The translations under genes and the position numbers were made by a program. From Saccharomonospora piscinae (GTDB lineage: Bacteria > Actinomycetota > Actinomycetes > Mycobacteriales > Pseudonocardiaceae), in the NCBI RefSeq assembly GCF_005862235.1, contig NZ_VCEK01000002.1, positions 186,001-250,000 on the forward strand: a stretch of DNA of 64,000 nt, read 5' to 3'. Below the pieces are notes generated by a model. The model ran no database searches. It was not told the origin of the DNA and saw nothing but the letters and a program-made list of their open reading frames with translations. Below, one piece after another: positions 7,721 to 15,992 of this stretch; within the stretch, counting starts at the first letter, position 1, and every line of letters starts with the position of its first letter.

Positions 7721-9184
7721 ATGACCACTCACGCGGCGAAATCCCCCGCCTCACGAGCGAGCATCGGCGTCACCGGACTCGCGGTCATGGGCCGCAACCT
7801 CGCCCGCAACCTCGCCCGGCATGGGCACACCGTGGCCCTGCACAACCGGTCGCCGCAGCGCACCCGCGACCTCGTCGACCAGTTCGGCTCCGAGGGCGAC
7901 TTCGTACCCACCCACACCGCCGAGGAGTTCGTCCGGGCCCTCGAACGACCCCGCAAGCTGGTCGTCATGGTGAAGGCGGGTGCCCCCACCGACGCGGTCA
8001 TCGACGAGTTCGCGCCGCTGCTGGAGCCGGGCGACATCATCATCGACGCGGGCAACGCCCACTTCGCCGACACCCGCCGCAGGGAGGCGGCCCTGCGCGA
8101 ACGCGGGCTGCACTTCGTGGGCACGGGCGTGTCCGGCGGTGAGGAGGGTGCCCTGCACGGGCCCAGCATCATGCCGGGCGGCTCCGCGTCCTCCTACGAC
8201 TCCCTCGGCCCGCTGTTCGAGGACATCGCGGCGAAGGTGGACGGCGCACCCTGCTGCACCCACATCGGCCCCGACGGCGCGGGCCACTTCGTGAAGATGG
8301 TGCACAACGGCATCGAGTACTCCGACATGCAGCTCATCGCGGAGTCCTTCGACCTGCTGCGCGGCGCGCTCGGCTACGAACCCGCGCAGATCGCCGACGT
8401 GTTCCGCACGTGGAACACCGGCCGTCTCGACTCGTACCTCATCGAGATCACGGCCGAGGTGCTCGCCCACACCGACCCCGCCACCGGCGCACCGTTCGTC
8501 GACGTGGTCGCCGACGAGGCCGAGCAGAAGGGCACGGGCCGCTGGACCGTGCAGAACGGCCTGGAACTGGGTGTGCCCATCACGGGCATCGCCGAGGCGA
8601 CCTTCGCCCGCTCCCTGTCCGGGCACACGGAACTGCGCCGTGCCGCGCGGGGGCTGGCCGGGCCCACGCGCTCCGCCGCGCGCGGCGGCGTGTCCGAACG
8701 CTTCGCCGACGACGTGGAGCAGGCGCTGTACGCCTCGAAGGTCGTGGCCTACGCGCAGGGGTTCAACCAGATCCAGGCAGGCAGCGCCGAGTACGGCTGG
8801 AATGTCGACCTCGGCGCGGTGGCCGCCGTCTGGCGCGGCGGCTGCATCATCCGGGCCAAGTTCCTCGACGACATCCGCGGCGCCTACCGCGCCGAGGCCG
8901 GGCTGCCGACGCTGCTGGCCAGCGGCGAGTTCCGCTCCGCCGTGGAGGACGCCCAGGACGCGTGGCGCTCGGTGGTGTCCACCGCCGTGCGGCTGGGCAT
9001 CCCGACGCCCGGGTTCTCGACCGCGCTGGCGTACTACGACGCTCTGCGCGCCGAGCGGCTGCCCGCCGCGCTCGTCCAGGGACAGCGCGACTACTTCGGT
9101 GCGCACACCTACCGCAGGGTGGACCGCGACGGCAGCTTCCACACGACGTGGGCGGCCGACCCGCGTGCCGAACACGAAGCCTGA
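7721..9184 (+). CDS. gnd: 6-phosphogluconate dehydrogenase, NADP+-dependent, decarboxylating
   Basis: This 487-residue pentose-phosphate enzyme oxidises 6-phosphogluconate to ribulose 5-phosphate, CO2 and NADPH. The N-terminal Rossmann motif GLAVMGRNLARNLARHGH is followed by HNRS, which fits NADP specificity. Substrate-site motifs VSGGEEGALHGPSIMPGG and HFVKMVHNGIEY carry the catalytic lysine. The helical C-terminal domain includes DEAEQKGTGRWTVQ and ends in an HTTW tail. The length matches the long bacterial form. The upstream XRE gene is divergent, so gnd appears to have its own promoter in 7599-7720. The transketolase of the same pathway is 6.8 kb downstream. Confidence 0.96.
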   Translation: MTTHAAKSPASRASIGVTGLAVMGRNLARNLARHGHTVALHNRSPQRTRDLVDQFGSEGDFVPTHTAEEFVRALERPRKLVVMVKAGAPTDAVIDEFAPLLEPGDIIIDAGNAHFADTRRREAALRERGLHFVGTGVSGGEEGALHGPSIMPGGSASSYDSLGPLFEDIAAKVDGAPCCTHIGPDGAGHFVKMVHNGIEYSDMQLIAESFDLLRGALGYEPAQIADVFRTWNTGRLDSYLIEITAEVLAHTDPATGAPFVDVVADEAEQKGTGRWTVQNGLELGVPITGIAEATFARSLSGHTELRRAARGLAGPTRSAARGGVSERFADDVEQALYASKVVAYAQGFNQIQAGSAEYGWNVDLGAVAAVWRGGCIIRAKFLDDIRGAYRAEAGLPTLLASGEFRSAVEDAQDAWRSVVSTAVRLGIPTPGFSTALAYYDALRAERLPAALVQGQRDYFGAHTYRRVDRDGSFHTTWAADPRAEHEA

Positions 9185-9190
9185 CCCACC

Positions 9191-9283
9191 GTGTCCGCAG
9201 CCTGCGTAGCCGTGTCCGCAGCCTGCGTAGCCGTGCCCGCATCGTGCGGTGCGGACACGGCTACGGGAACTGCGGACACGATG
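9191..9283. repeat. 21-bp GCGGACACGGCTACG-type repeat cluster, copy 1
   Basis: Two exact tandem 21-bp units, GTGTCCGCAGCCTGCGTAGCC, occupy 9191-9232. They are followed in the opposite orientation by GCGGACACGGCTACG at 9251-9265 and GCGGACACGATG at 9272-9283. The two orientations can pair as a hairpin. The segment 9251-9283 is identical over 33 bp to 11331-11363 on the other side of the ktr genes. The last bases contain the GTG start of ktrB. Confidence 0.85.
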
Positions 9284-10626
9284 TGACTTCCACCTTCAGT
9301 GGACTGCGGCACCCGGCCCGGGTCGTGGTCGCCGCCTTCGCTTCGGCCGTGGCGGTGGGCACGGTGCTGTTGATGCTCCCGCTGTCCGCCGAGTCGGGTG
9401 AGCCGACCGATCTGGTGACCGCGCTGTTCACCTCGACCTCCGCGGTCTGTGTCACCGGCCTCGTGGTCGTGGACACGCCGGGTCACTGGTCCACGTTCGG
9501 CGAGATCGTGATCGCGGGACTCATTCAGGTCGGCGGGCTCGGGATCATGACACTCGCCTCACTGCTGGGACTTCTGATCACGCGGCGTATCGGTCTGCGG
9601 ATGCGGCTGACCGCACAGGCGGAGACCAAGGCACTCGAACTGGGAGACGTACGCAGAGTCGTCAAAGGCGTCGCGCTCGTCAGCGTGTCGTTCGAGACCG
9701 TGATCGCCGCAGCGCTCACCGTCCGCTTCCTGACGGGGTACGACTACGCCTTCGGTACGGCGCTGTACCACGGCGTCTTCCACGCGATCTCCGCCTTCAA
9801 CAACGCGGGCTTCGCGCTGTATCCGGACAGCCTGACGCGGTTCGCCACCGACGGGTGGATCTGCCTCCCGATCGTCGTCGCGGTCATCGCTGGCGGGCTC
9901 GGCTTTCCGGTGTGGATCGAGTTGTGGCGCCACGCCCGCCATGTCCTGCGCCGCTAGTCACTGCACGTGAAGCTGACCCTGTTGACCACGGCCGCGCTGT
10001 TTGTGGTGGGCACGGTGGCGATCACAACGGCGGAGTGGAACAACCCCGCGACGCTCGGCCAGTTCGGAGTGGCGGGCCGCCTGCTCACCGGGTTCTTCCA
10101 CGCCGTCATGCCGAGGACCGCCGGTTTCAACTCCGTTGATGTCGGTGAGTTCGAGTCGGGCACACTGCTGGTCAACGACATCCTGATGTTCGTGGGAGGC
10201 GGGAGCGCGGGCACCGCGGGCGGCATCAAGGTCACCACCTTCGCCCTGCTGGCCTTCGTGATCATCGCTGAGGTGAAGGCACAGCCGACCGTGCACGTAC
10301 TGGGTCGCAAGGTCCCCTCCACCGCGCAACGGCAGGCACTCGCCGTGGTGCTGCTCAGCGTCGGCGCGGTGGTCACCGCGACACTGGCGCTTCTCGCGCT
10401 CACGCCGTTCTCACTCGACGAAGTGCTGTTCGAGTCGGTGTCGGCGTTCGCCACGGTGGGCCTATCGACCGGGATCACCACCGCGCTGCCGGTGTCGGGG
10501 GAGCTGCTTCTGACGGTACTGATGTTCCTCGGCCGCATCGGGCCCATCACGCTCGCCTCGGCGCTCGCCCTCCGCGAGCGGACCAGGCGATACGAACTCC
10601 CGGAGGAAAGGCCGATCATTGGGTAG
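9283..10626 (+). pseudogene. ktrB: KtrB/TrkH potassium uptake channel split by an in-frame amber codon
   Basis: Translation from the GTG at 9283 gives a TrkH/KtrB-type channel. It is interrupted by TAG at 9955-9957 and continues in the same frame from GTG 9967 to 10626. The full reading is 447 codons, the normal KtrB length. All four pore-loop segments are present: SAVCVTGL and SAFNNAGF before the stop, PRTAGFN and FATVGLSTG after it. The stop replaces the residue before SLHVKLTLL, where homologues as I recall them often have Trp, so TGG to TAG is the simplest change. It falls between the second and third membrane-pore-membrane units, so two half-channels could be made. The ktrA gene overlaps the 3' end by 8 nt and is intact. 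A sequencing error must be excluded. Confidence 0.8.
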
Positions 10627-11284
10627 CAAAAAGCTGGCACAGCGCGTGGTGGTCGTGGGACTCGGCCGGTTCGGCGGATCACTCGCGACCGAACTCATCA
10701 GACTGGGCAGCGAGGTACTCGGGCTCGACCGGAGCGCGAAGCGGGTGCAGCGTTTCGCCGACGAACTCACCCACAGCGCGGTGGTGGACAGCACGGACGC
10801 CGATGCGCTGGCCCAGCTCGACGTGCCCGCCTTCGACCGCGCCGTGGTGGGCATCGGCAGCGACATCGAGGCGAGCATCCTCACCACATCGCTGCTGTCG
10901 GAATTCGGGGTGCGCCAGATCTGGGCGAAGGCCGTGAGCAGACAGCACGGGCGCATTCTGGAACGCGTCGGCGCGCAGCGTGTCGTCCTGCCCGAGTACG
11001 AGATGGGCGAACGGGTCGCACACCTGGTGACGGGCCGCATGCTCGACTACATCGAGTTCGAGGACGACTACGCGATCGTGAAGACCACCCCTCCGTCGGA
11101 GGCCCTGGGCAAGCCGCTCGGCGAGACCCGGCTGCGGGTGCGTTACGGGGTCACCGTGGTGGGGATCAAACGCCCCGGCCTCGGCTTCACCTACGCCACA
11201 CCGGACAGCGTCATCCACGCCGAGGACGTCCTGGTGGTGGCGGGACGGCGGGACGACGTGGAGCGGTTCTCCGACGTCGTGTGA
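10619..11284 (+). CDS. ktrA: KtrA/TrkA-type regulatory subunit of potassium uptake
   Basis: This 221-residue cytoplasmic gating subunit has an RCK_N (TrkA-N) Rossmann domain at residues 8-130, with nucleotide-binding motif VVVGLGRFGGSLA and a ligating acid in VLGLDRS. An RCK_C domain of about 70 residues follows (LRVRYGVTVVGIKRPG). Its nucleotide and K+ status would gate the KtrB channel. The TTG start at 10619 lies inside the last codons of ktrB, giving tight translational coupling. The gene shows no damage even though ktrB carries an amber codon, which suggests either recent damage to ktrB or a working split channel. Confidence 0.93.
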   Translation: MGSKKLAQRVVVVGLGRFGGSLATELIRLGSEVLGLDRSAKRVQRFADELTHSAVVDSTDADALAQLDVPAFDRAVVGIGSDIEASILTTSLLSEFGVRQIWAKAVSRQHGRILERVGAQRVVLPEYEMGERVAHLVTGRMLDYIEFEDDYAIVKTTPPSEALGKPLGETRLRVRYGVTVVGIKRPGLGFTYATPDSVIHAEDVLVVAGRRDDVERFSDVV

Positions 11285-11308
11285 CCGCGCCAGGCCGCAA
11301 CGGGAACC

Positions 11309-11363
11309 GCGGACACGGCTACGCAGCCTGCGGACACGGCTACGGGAACTGCGGACACGATGG
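11309..11363. repeat. 21-bp GCGGACACGGCTACG-type repeat cluster, copy 2
   Basis: Two tandem 21-bp units start with GCGGACACGGCTACG at 11310 and 11331 and differ only in their last six bases (CAGCCT and GGAACT). A partial unit, GCGGACACGATGG, follows. The segment 11331-11363 is an exact 33-bp direct copy of 9251-9283. The cluster fills the gap between ktrA and the convergent methyltransferase gene. Confidence 0.85.
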
Positions 11364-11371
11364 CTGCGGGG

Positions 11372-12493
11372 TCAGCCCCACACCTTTTCGGCCGTCTCGA
11401 CGATGCGTTCGAGTTTGCGCCACTGTTCGTCGTGGGTGAGGTCGTTGCCCTCCTCCGTCGAGGAGAAACCGCACTGCGGCGAGAGGCACAGCTGGTCGAT
11501 GTCCACGTAGGACGCTGCCTGCTCGATGCGGCGTTGCAGCGACTCCACCGACTCCAGCTCGCCCCGCTTGGTGGTCACGAGTCCCAGCACGACCCGCTTG
11601 CCCTTCGGCACGAACCGCAACGGAGCGAACCCGCCGGAACGCTCGTCGTCGAACTCCAGGAAGTACCCGTCCACGTCGAGTTCGTTGAACAGCGCCTCGG
11701 CCACGAAGTCGTACCCGCCCTCCGCGGCCCAGGACGACCGGAAGTTTCCCCGGCACAGGTGCGTGGTCACGGCCATGCCCTCCGGCCTGCCCGCGAGCGC
11801 CGCGTTCATGGTGCGGATGTTGCGCAGGTGCAGCGTGTCGGCGTCGACGCCCATGCGGGACACCAGTTCGCGCTGCGCGGGATCGTTGAGGTAGGCGAGG
11901 CTGGTGTCGTCGAGTTGCAGGTACGTGCAGCCCAGCTCGCCCATGGCCGTGATCTGGTCGGCGTAGGCGGCGGCCAGGTCGGTGAAGAAGTCCTCCAGAT
12001 CCGGGTAGACGCGCTCGTCCACCGCCGTCCTGCCGCCCCGGTAGTACACCATGCTGGGTGACGGGATGGTCAGCTTCGGCGTGACGCCCTCCCCCGCGAC
12101 GGAGGCGAGGAACGCGAAGTGCTCGGCGAAGATGGGAGTGCCGAGCCCGACCCTGCCGTCCACCTGGAGCCCGGGCGGGCTGAACTCCAGATCACCCGCG
12201 GCGTTGTGGAACTTGACGTGCAGGCGCTCGTCACTCTGCGAGATGCCGTCGAGCTGGTAGATGAAGTCCATGTGCCAGGACGCGCGCCGGAACTCGCCGT
12301 CGGTGGCGCTGCGCAGTCCTGCGCGGCGCTGACGCGCGACGACCTCGCGGATCGCCTCGTCCTCGGCCGCTTTCAGTTCGGCCGCGCCGAGTTCGCCCCG
12401 AGCAGCCCTCGCTCGGGCCTCGTGCAGTCCGGCCGGGCGCAGCAGGCTGCCGACGTGGTCGGCGCGAAACGGTGGCATCGGGCGCTGACTCAT
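11372..12493 (-). CDS. MetE C-terminal-like methyltransferase (cobalamin-independent methionine synthase family)
   Basis: This 373-residue protein corresponds to the catalytic C-terminal half of MetE, like YxjG/YxjH of Bacillus. It opens with FRADHVGSLLRP and carries the zinc-ligand region TTHLCRGN plus the late cysteine in CLSPQCGFSS. The substrate acid is in QLDDTSLAYL. It lacks the N-terminal MetE duplication that binds folate, so the methyl donor may not be polyglutamyl methyl-folate. The ATG at 12493 is chosen because it starts directly before the conserved fold. Homocysteine or a related thiol is the likely acceptor. It stands alone, convergent with ktrA. Confidence 0.85.
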   Translation of the reverse strand: MSQRPMPPFRADHVGSLLRPAGLHEARARAARGELGAAELKAAEDEAIREVVARQRRAGLRSATDGEFRRASWHMDFIYQLDGISQSDERLHVKFHNAAGDLEFSPPGLQVDGRVGLGTPIFAEHFAFLASVAGEGVTPKLTIPSPSMVYYRGGRTAVDERVYPDLEDFFTDLAAAYADQITAMGELGCTYLQLDDTSLAYLNDPAQRELVSRMGVDADTLHLRNIRTMNAALAGRPEGMAVTTHLCRGNFRSSWAAEGGYDFVAEALFNELDVDGYFLEFDDERSGGFAPLRFVPKGKRVVLGLVTTKRGELESVESLQRRIEQAASYVDIDQLCLSPQCGFSSTEEGNDLTHDEQWRKLERIVETAEKVWG

Positions 12494-12547
12494 CGCCTGA
12501 TCTTCACACGTCCGCGCTACGGCCTTCAACATGTCGAGCGCGCGCGG

Positions 12548-13750
12548 TCACGGGCCGCTCCGCTGCGGGGGCGCGGCCGTCACCGACACGCTGGTGGCCG
12601 ACAGCAGCGTTCCCGGTTCCACTCCGGGCAGGCCGGTCTCGGTGGTGGCGATTACGCGGGCTCCCACGAAATCGCCGGTGGCCGGGTCGACGACGACCTC
12701 CCGCAGCGTGTGGCCGTCGTCGAGGCCCACGGCCACGCCCGTCCGGCCGTCCATGGTCACCTCGCGCTCGGTGACCCGCAGGCCCGGAAGCCCGGCCAGC
12801 TCCCGGTACACGGCAGCACGCAGGTCACCGGAGATCACGCCGGTGCGCAGCACCGACACGGCCGTCGACAGCGGGTCCGGCACCGCGTCCGGCGAGGATT
12901 CCACCGGGCCGTGGGACTCGGGCGTCCGGGTCGTCGACGTAGCCCTGGCCTCGGGAACGTCGCTCGGCCACGCGAGTCCGCTGGGCAGCGGCTCGCTCGT
13001 CGAAGCCAGGTTCTCCAGCACGGCGCGCTCGTCGGCCAGCCCGGCGTAGCGCGCGGGGTCGATGCTCTCGTCCAGGCACCGGTCGGTGTCCGAATCCGAG
13101 CAGAGGTGATCGTCGACGGCCGGGGCACTGTGCGGCCCCGGCACATGCTCCGCACCCAGCGGCACCGGATTCTCCTGCTGGCGAGAGACCTGCCACCGCC
13201 CGGGCTCGGCCGTCTCCGTGTCGATCTCGGTCCTCCGCCACTGCCCCCGCACGAGTTCGTCCGCACCGTTCGAGATCAGTCCCGAGACGAAGTCGCGCTG
13301 GACGATCCGGAAGCGCCGGTCCTCGAACGCGGGCGCGGCGGTGCCGTCGGCGGCTTTCGCCGCGCGGTGCAGGACCTCACGGGCATCGGCCCGGGTGACC
13401 CCGTTGAGCCGCGACGACTCCGCGGCCGGATTCGCCACGCCGGAGCCGCCGGACGTCACCGCGAGCGGGACCGCCACGGCCGCCACCGCCGCCGCGGCGG
13501 CGGTCAGCGTCGGCAGCCAGCGTTGCCGCAGCCATCGCTGCGCGGCGCGCCCCCGGGCGGGGCCGGTCGCCGTCGTCGCGCGCTCGCGCTCGGCCCTGGC
13601 GGCGGTCAGCACCCGGACGCGCACCTCGTCGAGTGCGGCGGGCGCGTCCCGCGCGTCCCGGTGTAGCTCCCGCAGCGCCCGGTCCAGCAGCAGGTCGTCC
13701 GGGTTCCGGTCGTCCCCCCGGACCCCGCCGAGCTCGTCGTCGCCGGTCAT
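12548..13750 (-). CDS. CU044_5270-family membrane protein, probable anti-sigma partner
   Basis: This 400-residue protein has a cytoplasmic N-terminus of about 80 residues and a single transmembrane segment (LTAAAAAVAAVAVPLAV) near residue 95. The large extracytoplasmic domain shows the CU044_5270-type layout: LNGVTRADAREVLHRAA and a late TGVAVGLDDGHTLREVVVDPATG. The ATG at 13750 overlaps the stop of the sigma-factor gene by four bases. By position and topology it probably sequesters or senses for that sigma factor. No classical zinc anti-sigma motif (HxxxCxxC) is present, so the mechanism is unclear. Confidence 0.8.
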   Translation of the reverse strand: MTGDDELGGVRGDDRNPDDLLLDRALRELHRDARDAPAALDEVRVRVLTAARAERERATTATGPARGRAAQRWLRQRWLPTLTAAAAAVAAVAVPLAVTSGGSGVANPAAESSRLNGVTRADAREVLHRAAKAADGTAAPAFEDRRFRIVQRDFVSGLISNGADELVRGQWRRTEIDTETAEPGRWQVSRQQENPVPLGAEHVPGPHSAPAVDDHLCSDSDTDRCLDESIDPARYAGLADERAVLENLASTSEPLPSGLAWPSDVPEARATSTTRTPESHGPVESSPDAVPDPLSTAVSVLRTGVISGDLRAAVYRELAGLPGLRVTEREVTMDGRTGVAVGLDDGHTLREVVVDPATGDFVGARVIATTETGLPGVEPGTLLSATSVSVTAAPPQRSGP

Positions 13751-14373
13751 GCCACACCTTCCTGAGTCGCCTCCGCGTCGAGCACGGCCGCGCGCAATCG
13801 GCTGCGTAGCCGGTGCAGGCGGGACCGCACGGTGCTCGCGGGCATGTCGAGTGCCTGGCCGATCTCGGTGGGCGTGAGGTCCGCCCACGAGGACAGCAGC
13901 AGGATGTCGCGGTCGGCGCGGGCCAGCCCGGCGAGGGCCGTGGCGAGCCTGCGCGTGCGGCGCTGGGCGTCGATGCGTTCGGCCACGCGGACATCGGGGC
14001 GTTCGGGGACCGCGCCCGGGTCCTCCCGCGCGGCCCGCACCGTGGCGCGCAGAGCCCTGACCTCCTGCCGGACATGGGAGCGCACCAGGTTGGTGGCGAT
14101 GCCGAACAGCCACGCGCGTACCGGCCCCCGCCCGGGGTCGTACGCCGCACGCCTGCGCAGGGCGAGCAGGAATGTCTCGGCCACGAGATCGTCGGCGACC
14201 TGCGCCCCCACCCGCCCCGCGAGATACGACCGCAGGGCACCGGCATGCGCGTCGAACAGCCGGGCGAAGACCACTTCCGGATCACCACCCGCGAGGTCGG
14301 GACGATCGTCGTCCCCGGCCTCGGTGTCGCGCGCACGCAGGCGCTCGATTCGTTGCCGCACCGAAGCATGCAC
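13747..14373 (-). CDS. ECF-family RNA polymerase sigma factor
   Basis: This protein of about 208 residues has a sigma region 2 (FARLFDAHAGALRSYLAGRV to the GPVRAWLFGIATNLVRSHVR DNA-melting helix). Region 4 follows (ALAGLARADRDILLLSSWAD, then PTEIGQALDMPASTVRSRLHRLR). An in-frame ATG at 14433 would add 20 residues. Those codons (AAT, AGG, TCA, AGA) are unlike the rest of the gene, so the GTG at 14373 is preferred. The start remains uncertain because neither choice has a good ribosome site. It is coupled to the membrane protein downstream, which is the likely anti-sigma factor. Confidence 0.88.
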   Translation of the reverse strand: MHASVRQRIERLRARDTEAGDDDRPDLAGGDPEVVFARLFDAHAGALRSYLAGRVGAQVADDLVAETFLLALRRRAAYDPGRGPVRAWLFGIATNLVRSHVRQEVRALRATVRAAREDPGAVPERPDVRVAERIDAQRRTRRLATALAGLARADRDILLLSSWADLTPTEIGQALDMPASTVRSRLHRLRSRLRAAVLDAEATQEGVA

Positions 14374-14489
14374 GCCGGTTCTTGACCGCGCGGTCCTCCC
14401 GCGTCCCCACCACGAACGGGTATTGTGGTTCATGTCACAGCAACGGCTCGGCGTCGCAGCGCCGGAGCCCGAAGCGACCAACTCCCGGC

Positions 14490-15398
14490 ATGGCACGCAC
14501 GAAACCACGCGCACTGCGGTGGTGGTTCACCGGACTGGCGGCAGTGCTGTCGGCGCTCGTCGTCGCGGTCGCCGTGACCGCGGCGGACAGCGTTACGGAG
14601 CACCGCGGCGTGACCGCGTACGCGGAAGCCGAGAGACCACCGCCCATCTCCGCCCCATCCGAGTCCGCGGCTCCGGCACCCGCGCCGCGTTCCGCGGGAA
14701 GCACACCCGCCGACGCGCCGAGATTCCCGGACGCCGGCCTCGAGCACGACTTCACCGCACTCGGTGTGGCGGTCCACGACCGGCACGCGGGCGAGACGGT
14801 GCTGCGGGACGGAGCCGACCGGCAGTTCACCTCGGCGTCGCTGGTGAAGCTGCTCGTCGCCTTCGAAGCGCTCGAACACCACGCGCGGACCGTCGACATC
14901 CACACGATGCTCGCGCGCAGCGACGACGACATCGCCGGACTGCTGTGGGTGCGCCACGGCGGCCCCGAGATCGTGACGACCTGGGCGCAGCGACTGGACC
15001 TGCCGGGCACCGCACCACCGGCGCAGGCGAACCGCTGGGGCGACACGCTCACCACCGCCGACGACGTCGTCGCCGTGTACCGGTACCTGCTCACCGACGC
15101 GCCAGCCGACGTGCGCGAGGTCGTCCTCGGCGGCCTGCGCGCCGTCACTCCACTGGGCGCCGACGGGTTCGACCAGTCCTTCGGCATCCCGGACGCGACG
15201 GGCGAGGCAGGGGCGGTGAAGCAGGGCTGGGCCTGCTGCCTGCCCGACCGCGTCCTGCACAGCACCGGCGTGGTCGGCGCCCACGACCGCTACGTCGTGG
15301 TGGTGCTGACGAGGAGCCCGAGCACGGTCGGGTGGGAGACCGCCTCCGCCGACGTCACCGACGTCGTCACCCAGGTGCTGAACGCGCTGCCCGAGTGA
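14490..15398 (+). CDS. membrane-anchored serine hydrolase (beta-lactamase/PBP-like fold)
   Basis: This 302-residue protein has an N-terminal membrane anchor or uncleaved signal (residues 11-32), a Pro/Ala/Ser-rich linker to about residue 80, and a beta-lactamase-like domain. The SxxK active-site motif is SLVK at residues 117-120. An SDD (SxN-like) motif follows near residue 148, and a late KQG replaces the usual KTG. Two adjacent cysteines (WACCLP) follow that motif. It is probably an extracytoplasmic hydrolase or transpeptidase of cell-wall peptides. Real beta-lactamase activity cannot be claimed with the altered third motif. It is divergent from the ECF sigma factor and could be one of its targets. 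Confidence 0.75.
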   Translation: MARTKPRALRWWFTGLAAVLSALVVAVAVTAADSVTEHRGVTAYAEAERPPPISAPSESAAPAPAPRSAGSTPADAPRFPDAGLEHDFTALGVAVHDRHAGETVLRDGADRQFTSASLVKLLVAFEALEHHARTVDIHTMLARSDDDIAGLLWVRHGGPEIVTTWAQRLDLPGTAPPAQANRWGDTLTTADDVVAVYRYLLTDAPADVREVVLGGLRAVTPLGADGFDQSFGIPDATGEAGAVKQGWACCLPDRVLHSTGVVGAHDRYVVVVLTRSPSTVGWETASADVTDVVTQVLNALPE

Positions 15399-15425
15399 CC
15401 GCCCCGCACGCGGGTATCCGGGGGC

Positions 15426-15953
15426 ATGCTGACTTCCATCGCGCGCGGCGCCGCCGCGGGAGCCGCGGGGACCACCGCCCTGCACGCCGCCACCTATCTC
15501 GACATGACACTGCGGGGCCGCCCGTCGAGCAGCACGCCGCAGCAGACGATCGACAAGCTCAGCGAGGCCGCGGGCACGCACATCCCCGGAGACGCCGAGA
15601 AGCAGGAGAGCCGCAAGTCCGGGCTCGGTGCGCTGCTCGGCATGGTCACCGGGACCACGGTGGGCGTGGGATACGGCGCGCTGCACGGCCTCGGCTGGCG
15701 GCCTCCGATGCTGGTGGGCGCCGCGGTGGCGACGGTGGCCGCGATGGTCGGGTCCAGTGCGCCCATGACGGTCCTGGGAGTGACCGACCCGCGCACGTGG
15801 AGCGCGTCCGACTGGGTCAGCGACGTGCTACCGCACGCTGCCTACGGCCTCGTCACGGCGGCCACCTACCGTCTGACCGAGCACGGCCGGTCCTCGCGCC
15901 GGTGCCGTCGCAGGACGCAGCGAAGGCCACCTTTGCTGCGTCTGGTGCAGTGA
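15426..15953 (+). CDS. small hypothetical membrane protein with a repeat-derived tail
   Basis: This 175-residue protein has three to four hydrophobic stretches: an Ala/Gly-rich N-terminal segment, LGALLGMVTGTTVGVGYGAL, MLVGAAVATVAAMVGSSAP and a late SDVLPHAAYGLVTAATY. It has a hydrophilic loop (RPSSSTPQQTIDKLSEAAGT). It resembles the small conserved actinobacterial membrane proteins often found near stress genes, but I cannot name it. The last dozen residues are Arg-rich and are encoded by the intergenic repeat at 15917-15971, so the natural C-terminus probably once ended earlier. Confidence 0.65.
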   Translation: MLTSIARGAAAGAAGTTALHAATYLDMTLRGRPSSSTPQQTIDKLSEAAGTHIPGDAEKQESRKSGLGALLGMVTGTTVGVGYGALHGLGWRPPMLVGAAVATVAAMVGSSAPMTVLGVTDPRTWSASDWVSDVLPHAAYGLVTAATYRLTEHGRSSRRCRRRTQRRPPLLRLVQ

Positions 15954-15971
15954 GGGTGGCCTTCGCGGCAC
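15917..15971. repeat. GAAGGCCACC-type inverted repeat, copy 1
   Basis: Two ~23-bp arms, GCAGCGAAGGCCACC followed by TTTGCTGC, and GCAGTGAGGGTGGCC followed by TTCGCGGC, are separated by GTCTGGT and can form an imperfect hairpin. The same unit, same spacer and same orientation recur at 30641-30725. This copy overlaps the end of the membrane-protein gene and lies between two convergent genes. Confidence 0.8.
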
Positions 15972-15992
15972 CCTGGCCAGGCCCGCACGGGC

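Noticed and set aside
9191-9283. The 21-bp tandem units as a CRISPR array
   Set aside because: There are only two units with no spacers between, and no cas gene is present.
9955-9957. Reading the ktrB amber codon as pyrrolysine
   Set aside because: No pyl genes are visible in the window, and actinomycetes of this type are not known to use them.
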